From NCBI RefSeq assembly GCF_008831285.2, contig NC_045147.1, forward strand, positions 3,062,001 through 3,126,000: a stretch of DNA of 64,000 bases. The letters run 5' to 3'. Made by a program: the position numbers and the translations under genes. The stretch comes from Nymphaea colorata. Lineage: Eukaryota > Streptophyta > Magnoliopsida > Nymphaeales > Nymphaeaceae. A model generated the notes under the pieces. The model was not told the origin of the DNA and ran no database searches. It saw only the letters and a program-made list of their open reading frames with translations. Positions 38,383 through 52,500 of this stretch are shown one piece after another; positions within the stretch are counted from its first letter, which is position 1; every line of letters starts with the position of its first letter.

Positions 38383-41300
38383 ATGAAGCCGCCAATGGCT
38401 CCTTTGTTGGATACCCTCAAAATGGAGCGGGTCCGGACAATTTTGAATTACAGATATCCTTATCCACATGAACATTCACAGCATGCGATGATCGCTGTGT
38501 TTGTGGGTTGCCTATTTTTCATCTCCTCAGATAACATGCATACACTAATACAGAAGCTGGACAACAACATCAAGTGGTGGTCAATATACGCATCTTTAAT
38601 TGGATTCTTTTATTTCTTTTCAACACCATTTGTCAGGAAAACTATTAAGCCGAGTTACTCCAATTTTAGCCGTTGGTAAGTATTCAATCAGTAATGTCTT
38701 TATATGATTCTCATGATCGATTGGTTAATCTACTTCCTGAAGGAACTCAGTAATTAATTCCAGGTTGGAACTGCATTTGCATGAGCAGAAGTAATCTTTT
38801 GCTGTAAACATATTATTTTGCAGGTATGTTGCATGGATAGGTATTGCTGCTCTATACCATCTCCCCAGTTTTCAGTCAATGGGAGTCGATATGAGGATGA
38901 ACCTCTCTCTCTTTTTAACAATATACTTCTCATCTGTGTTGTTTCTCGTTATTTTCCACATCATTTTTTTGGGCCTATGGTATGTTGGACTTGTGGCCCG
39001 TGTTGCGGGAAAACGGCCAGAAATCTTGACAATAATCCAAAATTGTACGGTAAGCACTGCACAGAATCTTCTGATTAGGAGGTACAATATATAAACTTTA
39101 CTCATTTGATCTGTGTGCCTTCTGAAGAAGTGATGATTTTTTGTTCTTGCATGCAGGTTATAAGTATAGCATGCTGTGTTTTTTATAGTCATTGTGGTAA
39201 TAGGGCTCTTCTACGGGAGAAATCTTTGGGAAGAAAGAACTCTGGCTGGTTTTCTCTTCCCTTTTGGAAGAGCGAAGAGAAACATACTTGGTTATCACAG
39301 TTTGTGCATATGCATGAATTGAAAGATCGAGTTTGTTCATCATGGTTTGCACCTGTGGGGTCTGCAAGCGATTACCCTCTTTTATCCAAATGGGTCTTCT
39401 ACGGAGAGGTATATGGTGCTACTGTCCTTTCTTCTAAGAACGTTATGCCTGCTGCATGGTGCTTAGCTATGCAGTAATCATGCACTTTTCGTTTAGGTTT
39501 CTCATCTGTTTTTGAAGTTGATAATTATCCTGTCCTTTTCAGTTAGTCTGCAGTGGTTCCTGCACTGATCCATCAGATGAGATTTCCCCCATTTATTCAT
39601 TGTGGGCTACATTCATAGGAATGTACATTGCTAATTATGTAGTGGAGAGATCAACTGGGTATGTGGCACTTGTAACTTTCAAATGCTGCTCTGCAGTTTC
39701 ATTTACTAATGTTTTTTAGTTAAATATGCATAAATACCTCAGCATAGGAGAACTGTGGATGTGCATCTCCTGTCTGTGCCCGTCCACTGACATGGATTTG
39801 TTACCTCATGAAGCTTCCTTAATTGTCTCAAGTTAATCTGTATGAACTGGTTCATGTAATTGCTGAGCTCTGGGTTTGTTTTCTGCTTTATGTTATGGGT
39901 TCTCAGTCAAAATATTTTTCTGACCTTGTCTCTCTCTCTCCTTTTTCCCTACTTTTTTGGGTGCAATTGCAGCTGGGCATTAACACATCCCTTGTCGATG
40001 TCAGAATATGAAAAGTTGAAGAAACAAATGAAACCAGATTTCTTGGATATGGTTCCTTGGTACTCTGGGTAGGTGTTGTATATAGTTATGCTGTTATCCT
40101 AGTCAATTTAAAGACAGCTTTTATGATATGATAACTTAATTTTGTAGGACATCTACTGATCTGTTCAAGACAGTTTTTGATCTCATGGTATCTGTAACAC
40201 TTTTCGTTGGTCGTTTCGATATGCGTATGATGCAGGTATTCTCTGTTTAACTGGATTAGGAAATATGTATTGTCATCAACTTTCATAATAACTGAACATT
40301 AGTACATCATTGGTGTTTCTATGGAAGTTTATGCTACTGTTGAATATGGATGAATCATCTTTACAACCGGTCATTTCTTGTTGTTCACTGCTTTAATGGT
40401 TTGATTGATGTTGCTTAACATGTTAGATTAACCCTTGACTTTCTCTTGTATTTTGGGAGCTACGACCATATCTTGCCGCCCATGTCACGTAGGTGCTGGG
40501 TGAGGGCACAGGTGCAGCGACTTTCAGAACAGGCTTGGTTGCAGATGCAGCAGGGGTGGGGGTGTGTGTGTGTGGGTGTTAATAATTAGAATAAAATTCA
40601 ATTAATCACATTTTGATATTTCATAACAATTAATATTTGAACAGAAATATAGCTTAGCCCTGGAACCTTAAAAGGCAAAAAGGTGCATATATATAATCAA
40701 ATGTTTAAATGTATTGAAAAAAACCATATGTATTGAGAAATATTTATATATACAACATATAATCTGCTTTATGCTTTTAGCTTTTTGGTTGAGAACCTAA
40801 AAGGCTAAAACAGACCATGTGAGTAATTAAACCATTTAGTTAAAACTGATTATGAGATTAATATTGAGTGATATCAATGTTATCAAAACATTCAAAACAG
40901 TAAATGAGATAAATATTGGATATTTAGTATATGTATAACAAAGGTTGAACATAAAGCTGATTATGTGATACGAATGAGTAAATATGTATAAACAAAAAAA
41001 GAAAATTGAATAGGAACAACTGAGAGGTGACAGTAAACACACAATCTACTGAATGGAACTTTTGATAAATACTCAATGCTACAATCACTGAATGGAAAGC
41101 CAGCATTAAGGGTTCACAGTTCACACCACACTGGAGTTAGAGAGTTGGCCACCAGTTTCCCAAAGACCTGAAGACAAAGCGGCATGAGAAGGAATAGAGA
41201 CAAGCTGCTGGTTTCGACCTCACCGTTGTTGGGGTCACCCACAGACAAAGGCCAGAAAGAAATGGCCAAGTGCTACCTCAACCAAGGGATTGGTAGTCAT

Positions 41301-44300
41301 TGGTTGTCAATCACCAAAGACAGACTAAAGAGAGAATAAAACTCAAACAGAATTGTTGCTAGTTTTTTGGTGCTTGATGGCCAGTTGCTGCCTCACCTAC
41401 CCCATGGCTGGCTAGTTAATGATTGTCACTGGTCCTTGCCATTGCCAGTTTTTGCCTTTGGTCGCCCAAAGTTGAGGGATGAGAAGGACAAAGTTAGAAC
41501 TACCGTTGAAACCAAGAGATCAAAAAAGAGATCAAACCTTAAAAGGGTTCATTTCTTATTTTTCAAAAAAAAAAGAAAAGAAAAAGATTCCACATAAGGA
41601 CAACTTTAGCCTTATCTGGACTATGACCTCAACTGGCTTGCTATTGAATCAAGTCTGGTGCGAACCTACTTTGGACAAGACAAGGTAGGTGCAGTCAGCC
41701 ACACTCGAGTTGCACTGATCGACTTGGGTACCAAACCTGGATTGCACCTGTAACTCAGTCATGGACTCTTGGCGCCTTTTTTTTGCATGCCCATGTTACA
41801 TAAGTTGCTGTGATAGCTCAAATCTGTCAGAAATTATCCTATCTTGCTTTGTCTTATATAGTTCCAATTGATTGTTGACCTTGTAGGTATGCATCACTAA
41901 ATTTCTTCTCCTCATTAGCACTTCACCAAATTTCAGTTGCCAGTTATCTCCAGCTTGATATATGAATAAATCTCTTTCAATGTTCATATGCATTTTTTGT
42001 TTACTGGCTTGCTTAACCAGGCTGCAATGAGCAAGGTCAATGACCAAAAAGGAGACCTTTTGTATGATCACTTCAGGGAAAAGGATGACTTCTGGTTTGA
42101 TTTCATGTGTGATACTGGGGATGGTGGGAACTCTTCTTATGCCGTAGCTCGCCTACTTGCACAACCTTCAATTAAAGCTAAAGGCACTGGTCTTAAGTGT
42201 TCTCTACAACGGGGGAAGTTGCTTCTTATAGGAGGTGATCTTGCGTAAGTTGACACTGCCTCAAGCACCCAGAAGAACAGCAAGTCTGTGTCCAGATTAA
42301 GCAAAAAAATTGTGCAAGCATGACCTAAGTAGTCAAGAGCATGACCAGGCCAATGACCTAGTCCGTCGGTGGAGACAACCAGACTTTTTGTTTCTCTTAT
42401 TGTTTAATATTTTAAATTTAAATTTTGAAATTCATTAGTAATTTTCAGTTTTTTAACATTTACATGAACCTTTGGACTGTTCTAATTTTCAAAATTAATT
42501 GTATAAATATTAAGTTTAAATTTTACAGCTTTTTTCTGTAACAATTAGGCAGTTAATCAACTATGGTGCAACCAGGACAAGGGTTCCTAATCCCTGACTT
42601 GGCCTTTTGGGGGTGTGTACATGCCAAAAATGCTTCTCTGTGTAGTTGAGTATAACCTTTTGAACAGGCATACCTACAATTTGCTTAGATTTTGAAAAAT
42701 TAATGACATTTGTGAATATATTTATGCCCACATACTTCATGTGCTAAATTTTTAGGAAAGGTTATCCTTCTTCAAATGTATTTGATCTTTTGTGAAATGT
42801 ATTTTAACAGGAGGTGTGATTGTTGTGGATCTGTTCTGCTTTTTATTTTAGGTATCCAAATCCATCTTCATTTTCCTATGAGAGACGTTTCTTTCTCCCT
42901 TTTGAGTATGCTTTGCAACCTCCACCTTGGTACAAGCCCGAGCACATAGCAGTGAACAAGCCAGAGATTCCTTGTGGCTTATCAGATCTGAAGCAATATG
43001 ATGGTCCTCAGTGCTTTATTATTCCTGGAAACCATGGTTTGCTTCTCTTATGTTTCATAATCGTGCTAGTGCTAATTTTGATGCATACTTGGTTTTGGTT
43101 AAAATTTTCATGTCTAACATTTATAGAAGATTTCTGCAGAATCAACAATCCTTTCTATAATGTCATAATTTGACTTTTAAGTTTTTTACAATTTAGCATT
43201 TATATGACAGATTGGTTCGATGGATTACACACTTTCATGAGGTATATATGTCATAAAAGCTGGCTAGGTGGATGGTTTCTACCACAGAAAAAGAGCTATT
43301 TTGCGCTGCAACTTCCTCATGGCTGGTGGATTTTTGGCCTCGATCAAGCTCTCCATTGTGATATTGATGTCTACCAGTTTAAATTTTTTGCAGAATTGAT
43401 AAAAAATGAGGTCTGCTCATAAATTTTCATTTTTTTTATGCTGTTTCTGAATCCTTATTTTTTAAAGCCTTTCAAGCAAGCACGTCACTTGGTCCATATG
43501 TCCGTTCTTTGATATGACATGTAATCTGACATCTCCTAAGCTTTTATGCTCATTTTTAAACCTGTGATAGACATGGTCAACATTGTGCTTGTACCTACAG
43601 CCTTCTCTAATGTGCCACTAATGATGGCATCTTCTTCTTCAAAAAAAAAAATAATGTTAATGACCTTATATACTCGGTTTCAGATTCTCTTTTTACCATT
43701 GGAACATTAATTCTTTCCACTTAGAAGTCATCTGTATTATCTTTTTTATTAAAAAGATATGAGAAATTGTCCTTGACTCCTTGTCATTTAAATGTAAATT
43801 TCTGATACAAGGTTGTTTAGGAAATAACTGAACAGCAAAACCAGGCATAAGATCCTTTAATCCAGGTGTTAAGCTGGATTTGCATAAAACCAGGTCTCTT
43901 CGGCATGCGTTCAATTCAGACACAAGTTTTGAAGCATAATGTTAATTTAAATGCTATTCTTGTCTTTCCTTTGAAACCTTGTAAGTGACACCAAACGTTT
44001 GTGCATATTTCAAGATGATTTGTGGCATTTTGCTGTTTTATTGTAAATTGCTTATTAGGTGTAGTAGTTCAAGCTCTCTTGGTCCTTGCAGAGCTAAATA
44101 TGCACAGCAGGGGAAAAGAACTGCAGTTCTATAAGTTTCATATGAAGAATTTTTTGGAATTTAAAATATGAAACCGCCAATACCATTCTTAGAAGCACTC
44201 TTAAAAGTGTAAAAGCTCGTGCTCCATCTTGAACAAGTTGTGTTGCCTTCATATTATTATCCTTTACCAACTTGATTGTCTGTTGCGACATGATTAAGTT

Positions 44301-47300
44301 TTCCAGTCTCAAACAAATTAAGGATTATTGAGTTATTAACAAAAGCTACCCTGTTTGGTATGAACTTGCTAGCAGGTTGGAGAACACGACTCTGTGATTG
44401 TTGTCACACATGAACCAAACTGGCTTCTTGATTGGTACTGGAAAGAGACAAGTGGCAAGAACGTATCACACTTAATTTGTGACTATTTGAAGGGAAGATG
44501 TAAACTTAGAATGGCAGGGGACTTGCATCACTATATGCGGCATTCTTTTGTTCCTGGTGATAATCCTGTAAACGTTCAACATCTGCTTGTCAATGGTTGC
44601 GGTGGTGCATTTTTGCATCCTACCCATGTTTTTTCTAATTTCAAGAAATTCTGTGGAACCACCTATGAATGCAAGGCTGCTTATCCTTCTTGTGAAGATT
44701 CAAGTAGAGTAAGTATTTTATTTTGGTTCATCTTTGTTAAATTTATTATGCTGTAGCTTTTTCAAACTGTTAATCTCTTTCTTTTTTCTCTTCTCTAGAT
44801 TGCATTGGGTAACATATTGAAGTTTCGGAGAAAAAACTGGCAATTTGATGTCATTGGCGGCATTGTTTATTTTATATTGGTGTTTTCCATGTTTCCACAG
44901 GTGATTCTTTCTCTTTTTATGCAATTTGCTTTGCAGTAAGTTCGTCAAAACTACTGTGACGGAAATGTTCTGACTAGTGTCGGACGTGTGGATTCTCTTT
45001 CGGTTTAAGTTTCATTTTTACATTCTGAATTAGTATGTTCTGCAGATTTTCATGAAGTAACTACACTGGTTTCAACTTTGTGCTCCTTAACTTTCCTGTA
45101 AAAAAGTTTACTGCTTTCCTGTAACTTTCTGCTCATTAAACTGCTCATTAAACTGTAACTTGATTTGATTTGGTATCAGTGTCCTGAACAATTACTACTG
45201 ATAAGAGAATAGCAACATAATAGTTCCATGGTTTAGTCTTCATTGTCAAACATGTCCATTCATAGTTGAAATTGTCAAACTAGGACAGGGTCTGTGAAGT
45301 GGGAAATAAGTCCTTGAGTGAAGCTTAATTTATGAAGCAACCATTAAAAGCATGTTGAAGGGCTTGAGGTAGCAAACGAGAAGAATTAAGAAAGGCAAGC
45401 AGTTAAGAGCAATGCTTGAGCTTTTTTCTTTGTTCCGGGAGGGGTGGGTGGCCAACCCTGAATGACCATCTTGACTGGATTTTGATTTTGTAAATAGAAA
45501 TATGACTTTTTATCAGAGATATTATGCTGCCCGTATCAAACCAGCTTCTCTAATACTTAGATACTTTATATGTAGCGTGCTGGAGGATGCGTCTGGTAAA
45601 CATTGTCTTTAGTATAGGAGGAAGTACTCCTATTATGCAAGCTTTTAAATGTCTTCAGTCATGTTTAACTTCAAACCTATGAACCAGACCTGAATTCCTT
45701 GACTTGACTTTTTCCATGAACTTTTTTCATTATTCAACCATTTAAGACCATTTGGAAGATATAGACCCTCCTTTTTTCAAAATTATATCATAATGGGATT
45801 CTATTTGGGCGCTTGTCGTTGTCTTCCTCCTTTTCTCATGTTTACCAGAAGCGTGCTCCAATACTCATGTCTTCTATGTAAGAAACTTTATCTTTCTCTA
45901 GAAAATATGGGAAATGGTAGTAATATATTGAGAATATGTATGCAACTTCATTCTTAAGTCTTTACATGTTGAATCATTCTCCATTGCCCGTTCATTTTCC
46001 TTGATAACATGTCTATCATTATTTACCTCTATGGTTAGTTTTTTATATTCCTTCTTTTTGGGAGAAGAAAGTACTTTGTTGAGTTGTTCAGGATCTGAGA
46101 TATATTGTGCATTTCCAGTGCAATCTCGATCATATGTTGCGGGAGGATACTTGGTCGGGTCACCTTAAGAACTTCTTCAGTATAATGTGGCAATCCTTCA
46201 CAGACATGCTGGAGCACTCATATGTTTCACCAATGGGAATCCTGGCATTGTTAATAACTGCTTTTCTATTTATTCCTTCCAAAATGTCAAAAAAGAGGCG
46301 TGTTATTCTTGGGGTTCTCCACGTTTCTGTTCATGTGACTGCAGCAGTTCTTCTCATGTTGCTACTGGAACTTGGTATTGAGACCTGCGTACGCCACCGG
46401 CTACTTGGAACAGCAGGTATGCATCTGTCTGCTGTTTATAGCCGTAACGTAATAGCCTTATAAATGATCATTTTCTAGTCACGGTATGTTATCATCAGTT
46501 CAGAATCTCTCATTAGTAAAATAAGTGACATTTATATGATGAACATCATATGAACATTCTGGAAATATTGCATTATTTCCTTCATATTGAAATTGATTGA
46601 AGAAACTAAATACTTACGAAAGAAAAGCTATCTGTTTGCTTCACTGTCAACTTCTTCCTCTACGATTGAAAGCTTGTTATAAGTGAAGGACAAATAAAAG
46701 AGTATGCAGCTATATGAACCCTTGAATTTGACTGTAGCTCGGTCAAGGCATCTTGCATGCTGTGAATGTGGTTTGGCGTTCACTCATTCACCTGTTACTA
46801 ATTCATGTCTGTTACTAAAGTGGAAAAAAAGAGTCCATATGTTGTATCAAGTCCTGAAAATAAGCTCTTGCTAGAACCATTTCAATAATGGTGTATCTAT
46901 GTGGCTTAATGGATACTTGAGTGAAAATGTTGATGGGCATGTCATTCATAATATATATATATATATATACACGCATTGTGATGACAGAGATGCATTTGTG
47001 CAAGGATCAAGCACAATGTTTGATAAAAAAAGATTTATAGGCTAATTAGTGGATGCATTGATTTATTGCTGATAATTACAGATACCTGATATCATTACAA
47101 AAGATCAACATTAAGATATTTCTCAATTTAAGGTACACCTGTCTACACATGCTCTGTGATGAAGGATGTTAAGAAGGGTGTTTAATATTAGAGATGCTAT
47201 CATCCAAGAGGTGTCCTGCTATCCAACAGACGTTCTGCAGTGGTCTTCTTAGACTATGGAGGAAGGGGTGCCTGTATATGGGGCCTCATAGCTACAAATT

Positions 47301-49189
47301 TTGCCAAAAGTTTATCAATATGACCATCCGATATTACTTGAGTTATTCTTTCCAAAAATAGTCCTCCTTTCATGTAGAAGATAATTTCCACCAATAAAAT
47401 GTCTCAAATTCACATTGTGCTTCATGTATTAAAAGGGAGAAAACTGGAATTCCTACTTTCTTTTTACAAGAAATAACAGTTTAAGTTTGTGTAATATTCC
47501 TTTTTCAATGATGTAAATTTGAATGCAAATTTTCAATCTTCAAGCAAATGTCACATGGACAAACTCACCCCATGTACGGTGCATTCACTGGGCTGCAAGG
47601 GTAGGCAACAGTTTATGCATCCACTTCAATGTTCTGTAAGAGGAAACAAAAGTCAATCCACAAATTCTGACTTGATGATTCCTCAAAATTTTAGTCGCTG
47701 CTGCCTGTCCAGTATGCATGCCCTGCATCATATATTGTCAGATCAGCTCTTAATGTGGCTGACACAATTATGTTACCTATTTCTTTATTATCTTTATCAC
47801 TTTGAGCTGAAATGCAATCTAACACTTTTTATCAGTTCCACTAATCTCATATTCGACTTGGTTTCTGAGGAAAATAATGGTCTAGACTCTAAAATTGTTA
47901 TTCAAGACCTTTGCTTGCAAGGATATTCACATTTTATTTCTTTCTGCTAATAATTATGAGTTATGGCTTTCAGCTTTATAACTATGTAAATGTGCAGCCG
48001 ACCAAATCTTTGCATCTTAATTTTTTGTACTTTTGTAACAAGGATATCCACATCCTCCCCTGTTTCAAAAACCATGCCCATGTGATTTAAAAGAATGACT
48101 TGAACAAGGTCTTAAGTTAACTGGCAGATTCTGAATTTGTGTCAGCAATCAATGAAAGGTGCTTAAAGAGGACCTTTAATCTGATCATATGAACCTTATC
48201 TATGACCTTGAATTACCACGAATGTAGTAATCGTGTGAAAAAACATGAAAACTCTTGCACAGTAGCATTATCCATGCAGAAATTCTCTTTTAGTTTTAAT
48301 CCATTTCAACCTTTTAATGCATCAATGGTTTAAGCAGTTCCATTTTTGTTTATTTGCCCATGGTTGGCCTTATGGGTTCTCAGATCTACTTCTATCTCCC
48401 TGTTTCAGGTTATCATACTTTATATGAATGGTACCGGTCTGTGGAAAACGAGCATTTCCCCGACCCCACGGGCCTTAGAAGACGGATGGAAGAGTGGACT
48501 TTTGGTTTCTATCCTGCTTGCATAAAGTATTTGATGTCTGCCTTTGATGTACCAGAGGTAAGCCATGTATCCAGTTCCTCAACAGAGTTCTTTTGTAACA
48601 AATTTGAAATGGATGAATATTGCAGGTGATGGCTGTCACCAGAAATAGCATCTGTAGGGCTGGAATGGAGTCCATATCCAGAGGTCAGGCAATTATATAT
48701 TACTCTTCCATCTTCCTCTATTTCTGGGTCTTCTCCACCCCTGTAGTTTCACTCGTATTTGGAAGCTACTTGTATTTATGCATTAATTGGCTGCATATCC
48801 ATTTTGATGAGGCATTCTCATCACTCCGAATCGCAAATTACAAGGCCTTCACTCGCTTCCATATCACCAAAGATGGTGATCTTAACGTTTACACGCTTGC
48901 AGTCGACAAGGTAAAACTTCATTTGCATTTTGTCTCATTCATGATCCATTTAGAATTGGCATTTTCCTCATTTTTAAGTTGTATCTTACTTTTCATTACA
49001 TTACATAAATAGGTACCAAAGGAATGGGAGCTGGATCCCCAGTGGGAGAGTGAATCCAAACAGCCATTGGCTCATCACAGGAAGTTTCCAAGCAAATGGT
49101 GTGCACCTGCACCTAACCAAGATCCAGTTAGCACCGCTCGCATTGTAGACCACTTTGTGATAAAAAGAACATGTTCAAAACCCATCTAA
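38383..49189 (+). CDS. Multi-pass membrane calcineurin-like metallophosphoesterase, 15 coding exons
   Basis: Exons: 38383-38675, 38824-39049, 39157-39408, 39543-39658, 39973-40068, 40148-40235, 42021-42244, 42852-43036, 43211-43410, 44376-44708, 44799-44900, 46119-46416, 48409-48557, 48626-48910, 49013-49189. They join in frame to 1007 residues, close to what I recall for the uncharacterised plant family. N-terminal hydrophobic segments (about residues 34-170 and 275-290) precede a phosphoesterase domain (about 360-670) with DTGDG (388), GGDLAYP (429), PGNHDWFDG (490), THEPNW (571) and GDLHHYMRH (608), matching metal-ligand blocks II-V. Block I is DTGD and lacks the usual D-x-H His. Four further hydrophobic segments follow (about 690-800 and 880-910). 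Substrate and membrane are unknown. The first ATG (MKPPMAP) was chosen because upstream frame has none. Confidence 0.93.
40236..42020 (+). other. Large intron 6 of the phosphoesterase gene
   Basis: At 1785 bp this is one of the longest introns of the gene. Between about 40500 and 41780 it holds sequence of different texture: a (GT)n run near 40558-40580, then GC-richer text with repeated references to CAGTTGC/TTGCCA-like motifs. A transposon insertion is possible but no ends were found. Confidence 0.5.
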
Positions 49190-49540
49190 GGCAATTTTAT
49201 TAGGTCTGACTAGTTTGTATATTGTTAGGTGGAAATTCCTGTAAAACAGTGGAACAGCACCACTTTCTACCATTGGGGAAAGGAATTAGAATCACAAGCT
49301 TCTGCTACTGAATAGCACCATTCTGAGTAATCAAATGTTGACATAAATTTCTTGTGTTCGCAAAAATTTTGAAACAGAACTTGAGACAGCTAACGAATGA
49401 ATTGACCAACGTTAGTTGGGAAGATGCATGAAATGCCCTGTGATGGCCAGAACTTTCGTTGCTTCGTTCTGCAGAACGAATAGGACTGGTCAGGCAAATT
49501 GGATCTCGATAAAGAAAAGACGGTGGTTATGTACACTTTT

Positions 49541-52500
49541 TCACTGCTCAAGAAAATCTTGGTAGCGAGTCCCTTTGAGGGTGTTATACACATCGCTCCA
49601 GTTCTCAACCTGATGAGAGAGGGGCCTGGTGTGGATCTTGACCTGGCGGCTAGTAAGGTTCATTACTGGCACTCCAAGGAACTCCTGTACATCGATCAGC
49701 CTCTGGTGAAATAAGACGTTCGCTTTCATCATAAACATGCATTTGAGCTGGGATGATTAGTAATATATTTACAGAAAAACACGCATACCGTTTGGTTGCT
49801 GACAATGTCCTCGTAGTACAGGATAATATGGCGGGTGCTCTTAAAGTACTTCAAAGCTTCAGCAGCCGTCTCCTCCGTCTGCTGTAGATGGGTCAATAGT
49901 AGAGTTGAATTTATGCTGGGCTTGTATTTTGACAGAAGGTCTGCCTGCAGTGTCCACAGCAAGAATTCAACCATTGGTCGGGGTTGGAGAGAGAGAGAGA
50001 GAGGTTGTGCGCATTGTAGAAACCAATGTGAGAAAGGTTCGGCTAACGGCTGACCTGCGGCTCCTAGCTTTTTGTAAAGAACTCCCCTTTAGGATAGCTT
50101 GTTTACATAACGTTTTTCTCTTTGACTATTTTAATAATTTCTATCGATGCTATGGGGAATGCAAGGCAGTATTGTGGTAGAATGAGAATTACATCCTTGC
50201 TTTCATTGCAACCAGATAGCTGTTTCTCGCTCATGCACATCAGACAACCGGAAAAATGAGATTGCTGCTACCTGCCCTAACATTTACTTACGTGGAAAAG
50301 AAATCATGAAACGTAGGATGACTGATGCAAATGCAATTGATTAACATAAAAATTCAAAAAGGAAAACCTTTTAACTGAACTTATGGACTACGGGGTGACT
50401 GGGTTGTGTCCATCATGCATCTAGACTTCGAAAACTGAACTCTGCAGATGAATATTCAGCTCAAGCTGCCCAATTAGTTAGTGGTTAATCAAGGTACAAT
50501 ATTTACCTCTATCTGTGAATGCACGTGGGATCTATGCGTGCCATTGATCTGCTTTGCACTTTGGTCGTAAGTATTTGCAAGAACCGACACCATTCTATGC
50601 AGAAGGTTTTTCCGGAAGAGGAATATCACTGAAACCTGTCTTCGATTGAAGTATGAAACGATTTCCTCATGATACTTCATTAAGCCCTGCATACATTGTA
50701 CCATTCTGTGAGCTTGCCCCTGAAGATAATGGTAGACAAACTTATCCAGCACAGAGGAATCAATTTTCACAAAAGTGTGGAATGTTTTGCTTTAGTCAAT
50801 AGCATTCTAATTCTAACTACTACATGTTGCACCACTGTATATTGTTACACAATGAAACTCCCTGTTACAAGGCTGAACTGCTGTGCTGGAGGTCATGGAC
50901 ATATACAATATTCCAAAGCTGATAAACAGCACTTGTGGTATACACTAATGATCAAAATTCTGAAAATCATGATCAAGACCAACAAAAACGGCCCCATGTC
51001 CCATTGGACAAGCACAGACAAAGATGTTCAGCAGGAAAATAACGAGTATTGTCTTAATGGAATGTCAAAACTAGTCTTAAACATGAACAGTAAGCATCTT
51101 TCGCAGAAGTCTTAACAGTTTTTTGTATTTAAAAGCGTCTAAATAGTTCTATGATTAATTTGTTATTGATTCTTATGCTTCCAGAAACAAAACATGGCAG
51201 AAAAGAAAGCTTCCACATGGTACATCAGATGAAATTACAAGTAGCAAACTTGAGATGTATAAAACAGACAGACTTCCTTGGCTGGCTTTATTGCTTATAA
51301 GTAGTTAAGTACTGTTTAGTCTTGGTCCATTATGTAGACACTTTTGCCATGTTTCTTTTGTTACTTTTCCATTGTAAGTGTAGCTGTAGTGGTACTAGGC
51401 TACTAGCCTCTTTTTCCTTGTATCATTGGCTAGGAAAATCTCAAGCACCATATTTTCAGCTGAAGATCTCATAAAAATTTCACTCACTTAGTGGACATCT
51501 CCTCATTTCCAGCATTTTTTTTTTGTGTATGTATTTAGATTCTGTGTGAACGCTCATATCACCAGTTCAGGTGAACCATAGGGCAGTTTGTGTTGCTAAC
51601 CTGATCTCTGCCACTTGGATACTGTCAACCACATTATATCGCTTATAACAATTAGTGCACACATCAATTCCTCTTAGTTTGATGCCAGTGAGCTCTCGTT
51701 CATATGAATACATGATTGTTCTAACTTTTTGCTTACTGCTTTCTCTTTCTTCTTCAACTTCTGACTTTCCCTCAACAACTTGAAGTTATCTTGAATTCAG
51801 CATCCATGCAGCAGGAAGTTTTAGGATGGAAATTTATCACAATAAGATGCTAATGCTTTATACTTGTCAGCATGTAACTAATCAAAATCAACAAGCATCA
51901 AGATTTTTCTCACAAAATGGTCATATTACAACAATTTTTTTCTCTACAAGAAAACACGAAAGGTTTAGCACTGGCAGCATAACCTCTAAACATTCAGCTC
52001 AATATCGGGATGTCTTAACTTTTATTACTTTTCTAAACTGTTGCCACTGTGTGATAGCTTCCAATATTTTTTCCCCATAAGCAACTTCAGCTGCATTGCC
52101 TCATACTGATCAGCTGAAGATTTCATCTGGTGAAACATTACTTCCTTTCAGGTGACAATTGTCGAAAGTTCAAGAAGCATACGACGAGACACAAAGACCC
52201 TTTCAAGATTCACTGTAAATAAGGACATCAGGAACATTCACGTTTTATTGAGCATTCTCTACCAATAATGAGTTCTATAAGCACACTGTCTGAATCTATC
52301 CATCTAAATCCTTACCGCAAGCAACCAAAACTTTCTCACCTGATTCAGCATCCACTTGAGACCAACCGCAGCTGAGCATGAGTTTTTGGCTGCACTACTA
52401 TACCAGTCAAGATTGTAAACCTGATCTAATGTCATAAAAACTGATGAAACATTGCTACGCCTTGGAAATGAAGAAAATATCTCCCCATTAGAGCTGATAT

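Noticed and set aside
41367-41688. Plus-strand open frames inside intron 6 of the phosphoesterase gene
   Set aside because: The flanking exons join in frame without them, and the peptides show no family block.
47519-47950. 143-codon plus-strand frame inside intron 12 of the phosphoesterase gene
   Set aside because: Exons at 46119-46416 and 48409-48557 join in phase across it, and the peptide is unlike the conserved neighbours.
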